DNA of 64,000 nucleotides from Pedosphaera sp. (GTDB lineage Bacteria > Verrucomicrobiota > Verrucomicrobiia > Limisphaerales > Pedosphaeraceae), in NCBI GenBank assembly GCA_028293325.1, contig JAQGPA010000040.1, positions 1 to 64,000 of the forward strand, in the 5' to 3' direction. Position numbers and translations under genes: made by a program. How positions within the stretch are numbered: position 1 is the stretch's first letter; the number at the start of each line of letters is the position of its first letter. A model generated the notes under the pieces. The model saw only the letters and a list, made by a program, of their open reading frames with translations. It was not told where the DNA came from and made no database searches. Below are positions 9,105 to 17,718 of the stretch, in pieces.

Positions 9105-9674
9105 TCAGCCCGCCGTCTGTTCCGGACTTGATCCGGTGGAGAACCCGGATTCTGCCACCGCTCCATTTCGGAAAAGCAGTTTGCGTATCCTGTCCACACC
9201 CAGCACCCGCCCTAATTCCTTGAAGGCGAAGAAGGGTATGAAAGCGAAGAAGGTCACCAAACACTGGGCGAGCAATTCATATAGGCCTTCACTCCTCAGT
9301 TCCTCAAAGCCTCCCGCCAGGCCCTTCCCATGTATCAATCCACCGATGGTATGCTCGAGCACACTAAACAGCCCCACAAACACGCTAAACACAACCGTCT
9401 TGTACAAGGTGGGAATAATCAAAGGCTTGGCTTCGAGCCTGCGGCCAAGGTGCAAGGCATCGCCTATCAGGATGACTTTGGCCAAGACCAACGCTTCGAC
9501 CACGGCAACCCCGTAATGCAAGTAGCTGATTTGATACTCGGCCAATACCAACCTTCGATACCAGGTAAACGCGCCGAAAAAAAAGACCAGATACGTAAAA
9601 GTGATCCAATACTCGATCAGTTCATGGGCGAGACTTTTCTTCCAGCCCGCGTCTTGCTTGTTGGCATCGTTCAT
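9105..9674 (-). CDS. Small membrane protein of unknown function
   Basis: No family recognised. The 189-residue protein has four predicted membrane segments: around ITFTYLVFFFGAF, VAVVEALVLAKVILIG, TVVFSVFVGLFSVLEH and LAQCLVTFFAFIPFFAF. The tail is charged and then hydrophilic. The ATG at 9674 is chosen because AAAGGAG lies eight bases upstream. An upstream in-frame ATG at 9692 would place that ribosome binding site inside the coding region. A shortened duplicate lies at 10438-10746 (9381-9543 matches 10528-10690). Confidence 0.7.
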   Translation of the reverse strand: MNDANKQDAGWKKSLAHELIEYWITFTYLVFFFGAFTWYRRLVLAEYQISYLHYGVAVVEALVLAKVILIGDALHLGRRLEAKPLIIPTLYKTVVFSVFVGLFSVLEHTIGGLIHGKGLAGGFEELRSEGLYELLAQCLVTFFAFIPFFAFKELGRVLGVDRIRKLLFRNGAVAESGFSTGSSPEQTAG

Positions 9675-9920
9675 AATGTTAACTCCTTTCAATCAAATAT
9701 GATGGCCGTCTCCGGCCGATCAAGAACCGTCAAATCCGGCCGCTGCTGATCGTCAACAGCGCAAATCGGAGCGGTCTTTGCCCGCGTGGGCAAAGGCGAA
9801 TTACTAAGCGGCGCGGCAACCCTTCCGGGAACCACAGATCCGGTTGCTCCCGATCATCCCGCTTCACTATTGGCGGTCAGGTCCGCGCTGACGCGAATCA
9901 AGGCCAGCCTGGGAGGCGTT

Positions 9921-10457
9921 TCACGGCTGAATCAGCGGCGTGAATTTGAATTTCTGCCCGCCCACGGTGGCTTGCGCCATCAATCCCTTCCTGGGCAGGG
10001 TGAATACCGCCACTCCTTGTTGGTACTTGGCCATCTTCTCCGCCCCCGCGGTTGCGGCTACGGCGTTTGCGTCTGCGCTCATCACGAACTTGCCCTGCTT
10101 GAATTCCTGGAGCACTCCCGGAGTCTCGAAGAAAATCACTTGATCGAAGGATTCTCCCCCGACCTGGGCGCCGATGTTGGCTTCCGTCAGCGTGGCTTCC
10201 CCCACGACCCGGCCCTGTTCATACACCAGGCCTTTGCCGTGCTCGCCTCCAATGATAAGGCCCCCCTTGCCCACGCCGGGAAAGACCGCGTAACCGGCCG
10301 AGTTGTCGAAGAACGTTTGCAGCCCCGGGTCCGCCTGCTTGAATTTGGCGATCGTTCGTTCCGCTTCGGTCCTTAGATCGTTCGCGGCCCGGGCAGTGAA
10401 TGTCACCGCGATCACGAGGAAAGCGGCCAATGCCATGTTACTGAATTTTTGTTTCAT
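9921..10457 (-). CDS. SYLF-domain (Ysc84-type) lipid-binding protein, secreted
   Basis: The 178-residue protein starts with a signal peptide (about residues 1-26, ending ARA). Its SYLF-type domain shows AGYAVFPGVGKGGLIIGGEHGKG and later stretches GGESFDQVIFF and KQGKFVMSADANAVA. SYLF domains bind phosphoinositides in eukaryotes; bacterial members are periplasmic and of unknown ligand. The ATG at 10457 is chosen for the signal peptide, although the frame is open further upstream. Its beginning overlaps the tail of the decayed duplicate at 10438-10746. The Shine-Dalgarno signal is weak. Confidence 0.82.
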   Translation of the reverse strand: MKQKFSNMALAAFLVIAVTFTARAANDLRTEAERTIAKFKQADPGLQTFFDNSAGYAVFPGVGKGGLIIGGEHGKGLVYEQGRVVGEATLTEANIGAQVGGESFDQVIFFETPGVLQEFKQGKFVMSADANAVAATAGAEKMAKYQQGVAVFTLPRKGLMAQATVGGQKFKFTPLIQP

Positions 10458-10746
10458 AATTTGTTTGCTTGCTTCCTGTTGGTTGTTTGTCGGTTCGTTC
10501 AAAATGGTCAACGCCCGGAATCCGGGGCACGCTAAACACAACCGTCTTGTGCAAGGTGGGAATAATCAAAGGCTTGGCTTCGAGCCCGCGACCAAGGCGG
10601 AATGCGTCTCCCACGAGTATGACTTTGGCCAACACCAACGCTTCGACCACGGCAACCCGGTAATGCAAATAGCTGATGTGATACTTGGTCAGTTCGCGGA
10701 CAAATTTCCGCTTCCAGCCTGCCTTTTTCTTGTTCTCTTCGTTCAT
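10438..10746 (-). pseudogene. Deleted and truncated duplicate of the 9105-9674 membrane protein gene
   Basis: The 102-codon frame keeps the first ~20 residues of the neighbour, loses the segment corresponding to its first membrane helix (about 80 bases), and keeps YLHYRVAVVEALVLAKVILVG. After KTVVFSV it runs into unrelated sequence (PRIPGVDHFERTD...). 10528-10690 aligns to 9381-9543 without gaps, with roughly one base in eight or nine differing. It retains a good AAAGGAA ribosome binding site and a 4-bp ATGA overlap with the upstream gene, so it may still be translated. Function is doubtful. Confidence 0.75.
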
Positions 10747-11153
10747 GGTCGCAATTCCTTTCGCTTTTGCCAGTGCCGGGCAATCCGGTTCATCGGTCCG
10801 CGGATTATCAAGTAAGGGATCAAAGCCAGGGTCGTCGCGACGATCAACGATTGGCCCAGGTAAATCCGCCGCAAGACGATGATTTCATATATTATATCAA
10901 TGATGACCGCCGCGATGAAAACCTTGGCAACGTCGTTCCAGCTTTCCCGCAGCAGCCTGCCTCGATTGGCTGAATCGGTAATGATGGCCCAACCGAAGGG
11001 AGGACGTCCTTCTCGTGCGTCTTTCAACCCGGCGCGGACCGCGAGAACGGCGGCAACCAGCGGCTGGATGATGAGTCGGAACGAGAAGGGTCCTTGGAGC
11101 CGCCCAAGCAGATGATCGATATGTTTTAGAATTTCACTGGTCGCTTCTTCCAT
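10743..11153 (-). CDS. Membrane protein of unknown function (phage-holin-like size)
   Basis: This 136-residue protein is not assigned to a family. An N-terminal amphipathic region (EEATSEILKHIDHLLGRL) is followed by a hydrophobic segment LIIQPLVAAVLAVRAGLKDA. Two more membrane segments follow near VAKVFIAAVIIDIIYEIIVL and LIVATTLALIPYLIIRGP. The C-terminus is basic. The ATG at 11153 is used; a GTG at 11162 in frame is possible. Its stop overlaps the start of the decayed membrane gene by 4 bp (ATGA), a sign of a former or current operon. Confidence 0.65.
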   Translation of the reverse strand: MEEATSEILKHIDHLLGRLQGPFSFRLIIQPLVAAVLAVRAGLKDAREGRPPFGWAIITDSANRGRLLRESWNDVAKVFIAAVIIDIIYEIIVLRRIYLGQSLIVATTLALIPYLIIRGPMNRIARHWQKRKELRP

Positions 11154-11237
11154 AATCAGCACTCATAGAAGGTTAACGAGTCGCCTGTATTACATGTTTT
11201 CTGGTTTCCTTTCGCCTTGCTGGCGAACTGGCATTGG

Positions 11238-12101
11238 TTATGGCTTCGATTCAGGGCCCTCCGTATTCCACTTGTCCAGGAGATCGACCAGGGCCTGTTG
11301 GCTCACTTTGAGCAATCCCTTCTGGGGATGATCGAGGTCCGCGATCAAAAACAAAACCACGGAAAAGGCGAGCACCAGGGGAATGATGGCCAGGACATTG
11401 CGAGCACCGACCAACCCCATATGGTAACCCATCGTTCCAATGGTGCAGACAGCCAGGAAGTACAACGCATCCCAGATGCTTGTCGGAATATGGTTTCTTA
11501 GACTGAACGCTATTCTTTTCGCGTGCAGGTCGATCACCTCATTCAGTGAGGCGATGAACAAACCGGTGACAATCGAGCCCGGATTTTTCCCGCCTGCCGC
11601 CACCGCCTCAGCCCAGAGCCGTTCCTGCATCTCATCGGCCCGCGCCATCCCTTGCGCGATTTCGCCCGCTTGCACGTATGTGAGGCGGGCTTTCACATAG
11701 TCGCGCAGCAGTTTGCGAATCTCCATACGGTAAGGTTCCGAGAGCAGGCCGGCACGCAGGTAGGTCGTGCCAATGGCGTTGGCCTCGTCAACGACCAAGG
11801 CCCTTCTGGCATCGAAGCGGGAGGCTGCCAGACTGAACGTGAAACCCAACATGAACGCCAGCAACCCAAGCATCGCCGAGACAATCTCGGCGATGGGTGC
11901 CTTCTGCGCCATTTCTGAGCGTTGACCTTGATACCTGCCCAGCCGGAAACCTGCCTCAGCGAAGAGCAGGAGAACTGCAACTGTGGCCGCAAATATGCCA
12001 AAAAGTGGCAGTGCAATGAACGCTTCACGGGCGTATAAGGCATCCCTTCCGCTCCCGCCTGCACCCGTCGCTGGCATAGTCAGGATCAATGTTCTGCTCA
12101 T
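11238..12101 (-). CDS. Membrane protein, DUF4239/bestrophin-like
   Basis: The 287-residue protein has two N-terminal membrane helices (FIALPLFGIFAATVAVLLLF and IVSAMLGLLAFMLGFTFSLA), the second directly followed by AASRFDARRALVVDEANAIGTTYLRAGLL. A soluble helical middle follows, then two more helices near the C-terminus. The pattern GFTFSLAASRFDARR-VDEANAIGTTYLRA is what I associate with DUF4239, a family annotated bestrophin-like. Channel activity is unproven. The ATG at 12101 is chosen over an in-frame GTG at 12122. It sits between the island's other membrane proteins and the GH63-like gene. Confidence 0.72.
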   Translation of the reverse strand: MSRTLILTMPATGAGGSGRDALYAREAFIALPLFGIFAATVAVLLLFAEAGFRLGRYQGQRSEMAQKAPIAEIVSAMLGLLAFMLGFTFSLAASRFDARRALVVDEANAIGTTYLRAGLLSEPYRMEIRKLLRDYVKARLTYVQAGEIAQGMARADEMQERLWAEAVAAGGKNPGSIVTGLFIASLNEVIDLHAKRIAFSLRNHIPTSIWDALYFLAVCTIGTMGYHMGLVGARNVLAIIPLVLAFSVVLFLIADLDHPQKGLLKVSQQALVDLLDKWNTEGPESKP

Positions 12102-12182
12102 ACTTTCGACTTTTCCGATCACCGTCTGTCACACACCTTGCCCGCCAGTCCGGTGACTGCAACCCCTTCTTATATCCGGCGC

Positions 12183-14960
12183 TCAAGCCGGAGTTAAAAC
12201 CACGGGTTCTTCCCAATGGACTTCTTCTTCTGGCTTCCGATACTGCACCTTGGTCCTTTTTCCCTTTTTAAGGAAGGACTCCGCGTCAAGATGTCCATAT
12301 ATCTGAATCAGTCGCGCCACCAAACCGGTCCACCCGGTCTGGTGGCTGGCACCCAGGCCCGCGCCATTGTCGCCGTGGAAATATTCGTGGAAGAGAATGT
12401 AATCGCGCCAATGCGGGTCCGTTTGGAATTTCTCCATGCCCCCGTATACGGGACGTCGGCCTTGCTCGTCCCGCAGGAAAATACCCGCCAGCCGGTTGGC
12501 GAGCTCACGGCTGACTTCAAACAGGTTCATCCGTTTGCCGGAACCGGTCGGGCACTCGATTTGAAAACTGTCGCCGTAATATCCGTAGTATTGCAGGAGC
12601 GCGCGGATGATCAGGGCGTTGATCGGGAACCAGACGGGGCCGCGCCAGTTGGAGTTGCCACCGAACATGCCGGAGTCGGATTCCGCCGGCAGATAATTCA
12701 CCCGATAATCCTGGCCATGCACCGAGAACACGTAGGGATGTTCGGCGTGATAGCGTGAAAGCGCCCGAATCCCGTGGGGACCAAAAAATTCATTTTCGTC
12801 CAACATCCGCGAGAGGATGCGCCGCAACCGGTCCTCGTTGACCAGGGCGAGAACACCTCGCTCAGCCACTCCGAAATGGCCCGGCCCGGTCGCGTGAATG
12901 CTGGCCGCCAGCTCCGGCATCCGGGCCGCGCGCTTGGAAATGTACTCGACTACGCGCGGCACTTGCTCGCGTTGATACTTTTCCACGACAGTCGTCGCGC
13001 ACAAGGGGAGCAAACCCACGATCGAACGGACCTTGAGGCGCGTGGCCTGGCCGTCTGGCAGCCGAAGCATGTCATAATAAAACCCATCCTCCTCATCCCA
13101 CAGCCCGTCACCCCCCAACCGGTTCACTGCGGCGCCGATCCAGAGGAAGTGTTCGGCGAACTTAATCGCGAGATCTTCGTAACTGGAATCGTAGGTGGCC
13201 AGTTCGATAGCCATTTCCAGCATGTTTTGGCAGAACAAGGCCATCCAGGCTGTGCCGTCGGCTTGCTCAAGATGACCGCCGGTCGGCAATGGCGCTGAGC
13301 GGTCGAAGACGCCGATATTGTCCAGGCCGAGGAAGCCGCCTTCGAAGACGTTCTTGCCCAAGCGGTCCTTCTGATTCACCCACCAGGTGAAGTTCAAGGC
13401 CAGCTTGTTGAACACGCGCCTGAGAAACTCCACGTCGCCGGTACCGCGGAGCTGCTTCTCCATGTTATAGAGGAACAGCGTCGCCCAAGCCTGCACGGGC
13501 GGATTGACATCGCTGAAATTCCATTCGTAAGCCGGCACCTGGCCGCTCGGGTGCAGATAGGCTTCCCTGAGCACCAAGGCGAGCTGTTGCTTGGCTAAAT
13601 CCAGATCCACCATCGACAAGGCCATGGTGTGGAACGCCAGGTCCCAGGCGGCATACCACGGATACTCCCACTTGTCGGGCATGGAGATGATGTCGTCGTT
13701 AATCATGTGGAACCATGCCTTGTTTCTGATCTGCCGGCTCCACGGCACCAGCGGGTCCGCCCCATGCTCCTTCAGCCATTTGTCCGCGTCGAAACCATAG
13801 TACTGCTTCGTCCAGAGCATTCCCGCCAGCCCCTGCCGCATCACGCACGCGGCGTCTTTGCCAACCGAAGGCGGAGTGATCGAAGCGTAAAACTCATCTG
13901 CCTCGCGCAATCGCGCGGCCAGGAGCGCATCAAAATGCTTTCCAAAGACACCATTGCCTGGCGTTGCGCGCCCCTTGCCGGAAGGTTTTGGGCCGACGTC
14001 GGTCAGCCGCAACCGGATTGCCCTGGTTTCGCCGGGTTCCACACTCACCTGGTAATGCGCGGCCGCTTTGGTGCCGGTTTTTGCCGGGTTCACTGCTTCT
14101 TGTCGGCCATTTACCACGTAATCATTGATGGCGTCTTTGACATGGGGCCGGTGATTTGGCGTGCCGGAGATACGGGCAGGATTGGTCTCGTTCTCCGTGA
14201 ACAACAGCGGAGGTTGTCCTTCACAGTAGAGGAACCGTTCACCCAGTTCCCCGTGCGAGGCTGCCAGCACGCTTGGACCTTTGGTCACTTCCGACTCTCG
14301 CAGACTTGGCTTCGGTTCGCCTTCCGACCAGGACCAGGTGTTGCGGAACCAGAGTGTGGGCAACACGTGTAGGGTCGCCGTCTCGGGACCGCGGTTCGCC
14401 ACACTGATCTTGATCAGGATGTCCTCCGGTGTCTCCTTGGCGTACTCGACGAACACATCAAAATATCGGTCCTGATCAAAGATGCCGGTATCCAATAATT
14501 CATATTCGAACTCGAAGCGACTGCGCGCCCGGTTCGTCTGCACCAAGTCCAGATAGGGATAGGCTGCTTGCGGGTATTTATAGAGGTATTTCATGTAAGA
14601 ATGGGTCGGAGTGCTGTCGAGATAGAAATAGTACTCCTTCACATCCTCGCCATGATTGCCCTCGCTGTTGGTCAGGCCGAAGAGTCGTTCCTTGAGGATC
14701 GGGTCTTTGCCATTCCAGAGAGCCAGGGCAAAGCAGAGCCTTTGTTTATCATCAGAAAAACCCGCCAGACCGTCTTCCCCCCAGCGGTAGGCGCGGGAGC
14801 GGGACTGCTCGTGGGTAAAAAAGTTCCAGGCATCCCCTGAATCACTGTAATCCTCGCGCACAGTGCCCCACTGCCGCTCGCTCAGGTATGGACCCCATTT
14901 CTTCCATGGGGTGTTCTGGTTCAGGGATTCCTTGAGTCTGGTGTGTTCATTCGGATTCAT
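12183..14960 (-). CDS. GH63-like (MGH1-type) glycoside hydrolase
   Basis: The 925-residue protein opens with KKWGPYLSERQWGTVREDYS and has a beta-sandwich N-terminal part. A long (alpha/alpha)6-barrel C-terminal part follows, with WYAAWDLAFHTMALSMVD, VPAYEWNFSDVNPPVQ, NSNWRGPVWFPINALI and HQTGWTGLVA. This is the GH63-like set called glucosidase or MGH1-like in databases. Related enzymes act on glucosyl- or mannosyl-glycerate and similar oligosaccharides, so a compatible-solute substrate is plausible but unproven. There is no signal peptide, so it is cytoplasmic. The ATG at 14960 has AAAGGAG eight bases upstream. Fragments of a second copy lie beside the tRNA at 7138-7272. Confidence 0.87.
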   Translation of the reverse strand: MNPNEHTRLKESLNQNTPWKKWGPYLSERQWGTVREDYSDSGDAWNFFTHEQSRSRAYRWGEDGLAGFSDDKQRLCFALALWNGKDPILKERLFGLTNSEGNHGEDVKEYYFYLDSTPTHSYMKYLYKYPQAAYPYLDLVQTNRARSRFEFEYELLDTGIFDQDRYFDVFVEYAKETPEDILIKISVANRGPETATLHVLPTLWFRNTWSWSEGEPKPSLRESEVTKGPSVLAASHGELGERFLYCEGQPPLLFTENETNPARISGTPNHRPHVKDAINDYVVNGRQEAVNPAKTGTKAAAHYQVSVEPGETRAIRLRLTDVGPKPSGKGRATPGNGVFGKHFDALLAARLREADEFYASITPPSVGKDAACVMRQGLAGMLWTKQYYGFDADKWLKEHGADPLVPWSRQIRNKAWFHMINDDIISMPDKWEYPWYAAWDLAFHTMALSMVDLDLAKQQLALVLREAYLHPSGQVPAYEWNFSDVNPPVQAWATLFLYNMEKQLRGTGDVEFLRRVFNKLALNFTWWVNQKDRLGKNVFEGGFLGLDNIGVFDRSAPLPTGGHLEQADGTAWMALFCQNMLEMAIELATYDSSYEDLAIKFAEHFLWIGAAVNRLGGDGLWDEEDGFYYDMLRLPDGQATRLKVRSIVGLLPLCATTVVEKYQREQVPRVVEYISKRAARMPELAASIHATGPGHFGVAERGVLALVNEDRLRRILSRMLDENEFFGPHGIRALSRYHAEHPYVFSVHGQDYRVNYLPAESDSGMFGGNSNWRGPVWFPINALIIRALLQYYGYYGDSFQIECPTGSGKRMNLFEVSRELANRLAGIFLRDEQGRRPVYGGMEKFQTDPHWRDYILFHEYFHGDNGAGLGASHQTGWTGLVARLIQIYGHLDAESFLKKGKRTKVQYRKPEEEVHWEEPVVLTPA

Positions 14961-15206
14961 GATTGGTTCTCCTTTGATGCCCGCGTCGGGCTATATGTCT
15001 GGGCGTTTCTTGGGTAACCACTCTGAAAGCAATTGAACGGACTCCTCTCTTCATTGCCAAAATAGCGTCTCCACGATGAGAGGACATCATGGGTATTCAC
15101 CCCCCGTTCATTTCGGGTGACTGCTTAAGCGTCTCTCCCTATAGGCTTTGAACGCATTTTGGTTTGGGTTAAATTACTCTCTCCCTCGTTCGATGCTTCC
15201 GTTTTG

Positions 15207-15893
15207 TCAGGTGCCGAGGATGTTGATCGCGCGTGACGCAACGATGACGAGTGTCGTGAGCGAGACTGCGCTCTCGATCATCATCAGCATCTTCGCTCGG
15301 GAGGTTAATGGCAGGGTATCGGTGGGGCTAAACGCCGTCGCTGTCGAGAAGGAGAGGAACAAGTAGTCGACGAATGTCGGCCGCCAGTCGGGCGGAGCCT
15401 CCTCGGAAGCTGCCGACTGCGGGAAGAGCCAGTCAGGCTTGAGGTCCGCTTTGTTCACCCGGGCTTCGGGCCCGCCCCGATCGATCTGCCAGTACACCAG
15501 CGAGAACGCCAGGACATTGGCGACCCACGCTCCTATACTTGAGGTAAGCAACTGGCGACCGCTTAAAGCCATCGGTCGGTTCACCATCTCGCGGACCAGA
15601 TACAAAACGGTCGCCAATGTCATGATCTCCACAATCAAGGAGCAGCAGAGCGTTGTGATCCGCTCGAGACGCAACCACCACGTTCGCGCGCCGCTCAGCC
15701 AGACCCCGGCAATGGGCAGGAGTAGCGCCAATCCGATGGCATAGCCCAGCCAGTACGGGAACAGCCTGGTGCGACCGGGCAACAACGCCAGCAAAAAGAG
15801 CACCGCGAGAATCGTGAGAGCGACTGGCCAGCGAGGCTCGATCCGGACCGGTTGGGCCCGCTCTTTCCCCTGCGCCAGCGGCGGCCTTTTCAT
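15207..15893 (-). CDS. Membrane protein with C-terminal channel-like segment
   Basis: The 228-residue protein has about five hydrophobic segments: ALTILAVLFLLALL, YAIGLALLLPIAGVWL, SLIVEIMTLATVLYLV, IGAWVANVLAFSLVYWQI and the C-terminal IESAVSLTTLVIVASRAINIL. The part FVDYLFLSFSTATAFSPTDTL followed by PLTSRAKMLM resembles the re-entrant pore and following helix of two-TM ion channels, but without a GYG filter. Similar proteins are sometimes labelled DUF1345; I am not certain of that name. It lies between the two glycosidase genes of the island. Confidence 0.68.
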   Translation of the reverse strand: MKRPPLAQGKERAQPVRIEPRWPVALTILAVLFLLALLPGRTRLFPYWLGYAIGLALLLPIAGVWLSGARTWWLRLERITTLCCSLIVEIMTLATVLYLVREMVNRPMALSGRQLLTSSIGAWVANVLAFSLVYWQIDRGGPEARVNKADLKPDWLFPQSAASEEAPPDWRPTFVDYLFLSFSTATAFSPTDTLPLTSRAKMLMMIESAVSLTTLVIVASRAINILGT

Positions 15894-16008
15894 GTCTCAA
15901 TCGCAGTGCATGGCGGTCTTGACTCCTGCCTGTGCCCTGCCAGCTTTTGGCGTGTGTTCCAGCCGCTCCACTGCCTGCCCCAGTCATGGCTGACATGAAG
16001 GACTTTCA

Positions 16009-17487
16009 TCAGGTCACCTCCACATTAAAAACATGATAGGACCAAGGTTGCAAATCGAGATAGAGTCCGCGCTCAAGCAATGCATTTCCTTCGCGGATAA
16101 AACAGGCGGGGCTAAGCGAGTCCGCAAGCCGCACTGAACGATTTTTGATTTCGGGAAAAGGCAGCTTGAGATAACACTGGCTGGACTGGGGTGCATAATT
16201 CACAGCGATCAGCATCCGTTCACCGCCGGATCCCCGCCAGGAATGGGCCGTGAATGAATCCCAGGAACCGTTCCCGTCCCAAGCCGGTTGACAAGGAAGC
16301 CACTGCCATTCCCCGCTCTTCACAATGGGTTCCCGGAGGATCTCGAGCAAACGCCCATAGAAGTCCTGAGTTTTTTTGTCCGGGGTTTCTCGCGGTGCCC
16401 GAATGAGATGCGGTGAGATGCGTTTTTTCCGACCTTCGAACTGTCCCTGATGGAAGAAACGCAGGCCGGGTATGAAATAGGTGGTCACCGCAGCCGCCCG
16501 GTGAACGATGGGATCAAAGGTGGCGGCAGCGCGGGGTTCGTCGTGATTTTCCATAAAACGCGCGAGCTTGAACTGATAATCGAGAGCCGCGTGGAGGTGC
16601 TCGCGCACCGGCCGCGCGTGGCCACCGCGCAGGCGGTCATAGAGCCGCTTGTCATAAGTGTAGTCAAAACCCGCTTGCTGGAGGGTCCATTCCAGGTCCC
16701 AGTAAACCTCGGCCATAAAACAAAAGTCCGGCACCCGCTCGCGCACTCGCCGGATGGTGAGCGGCCAGAATGACAAAGGCTTTCTGCCCCACGTTCGCTC
16801 AAATACCTCAGGCAGCATCAGCATCGCCATATCGCAGCGCACACCATCACACTGGCCGGCAATTTTCTCGAGTTCCCGGCGCATCGCTTCCTGGGTGGCT
16901 GGATTGCTGTAATCAAGCTGCAAGGTATCCGGCCAGCCAGGGAAGTAAGGATCCCGGCCGTGAGCCAAAACCAAGTCGCCACTTTTCCGCTTGACCCGGG
17001 TATAGTTCCGCGGCTCCCGCGCTAAATCGTCCTCCGTCCCCGTGACAAAATACTCCGGGTGGTCCTCGACCCAGGGATGATCGAGCGCCATGTGGTTCGG
17101 GACAAAATCGAGCATCAACTTCAAACCACGTTGCGCAAGGCGTTGGCGCAGGCGAGCCAGTGCCGCATCGCCTCCTAAGTCGGTCGGAACGGCATAGGCG
17201 GTGATCGCAAAACCAGAACCGCCGATGTCCTGGTCACATAGATCCGGCAGTGTGTCTCTAAATTCTTTTTGAAAGTCACGGTTTTTCTGGGAAACTCGTT
17301 GACCCGCCGCTCCCGTTTGCCACACGCTCAAGAACCAGACCCAGTCAAAGCCCATTCCGGCCAGTCGGTCCAGTTCAGCGTCTGGAATATCATCCAGCCG
17401 CGCCGGCCGGCCCAGCGTCTCCGACAACGAAGTCAACCAGACGCGGGTGTTGACTTGATAGAGCGAGGGATGAAAAACTTGTTTCAT
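16009..17487 (-). CDS. GH13 alpha-amylase-family enzyme
   Basis: The 492-residue protein carries the GH13 conserved regions in order: DFVPNH (~127-132), GVRCDMA with the nucleophile Asp219, FMAEVYWD with the acid Glu260, and FMENHDEPR with Asp316. It ends in a beta-domain (MLIAVNYAPQSSQCYL). It has no signal peptide and so acts in the cytoplasm on an alpha-glucan or disaccharide. The subfamily (amylase, sucrose or trehalose-type) cannot be fixed by eye. The ATG at 17487 has GAGGAAG just upstream. It probably works with the GH63-like enzyme on stored or compatible sugars. Confidence 0.88.
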   Translation of the reverse strand: MKQVFHPSLYQVNTRVWLTSLSETLGRPARLDDIPDAELDRLAGMGFDWVWFLSVWQTGAAGQRVSQKNRDFQKEFRDTLPDLCDQDIGGSGFAITAYAVPTDLGGDAALARLRQRLAQRGLKLMLDFVPNHMALDHPWVEDHPEYFVTGTEDDLAREPRNYTRVKRKSGDLVLAHGRDPYFPGWPDTLQLDYSNPATQEAMRRELEKIAGQCDGVRCDMAMLMLPEVFERTWGRKPLSFWPLTIRRVRERVPDFCFMAEVYWDLEWTLQQAGFDYTYDKRLYDRLRGGHARPVREHLHAALDYQFKLARFMENHDEPRAAATFDPIVHRAAAVTTYFIPGLRFFHQGQFEGRKKRISPHLIRAPRETPDKKTQDFYGRLLEILREPIVKSGEWQWLPCQPAWDGNGSWDSFTAHSWRGSGGERMLIAVNYAPQSSQCYLKLPFPEIKNRSVRLADSLSPACFIREGNALLERGLYLDLQPWSYHVFNVEVT

Positions 17488-17517
17488 AACTTCCTCACCA
17501 GTTCAGCGTTCCCATAA

Positions 17518-17591
17518 GTGTATCCTGTTCAGCCGCCATGAGGAGCATGATTCCGCACCGGGTGCCAACGCTGCCGACGCCCACCATCTTA
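17518..17591 (-). pseudogene. Fragment of a second DUF2252 gene
   Basis: 17518-17591 aligns without gaps to 7849-7922 in the DUF2252 gene, 65 of 74 bases identical. In frame on the minus strand it encodes KMVGVGSVGTRCGIMLLMA, against KVVGIGSVGTLCGIMLLMA in the intact gene. Nothing on either side continues the match. It lies at the right side of the island core and mirrors the GH63 fragments at the left side. Confidence 0.85.
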
Positions 17592-17718
17592 AATCCTCCA
17601 AAGCTTTTTCTGCTCACGCTTGCCACAGATATAAATAAATGCCTGCCTTTACAGTGTTATGCTCATTTACCTTTTCTTTGCAGCCTGCGACCCGTGCAAA
17701 AACCGCCCGAACCTGCTG

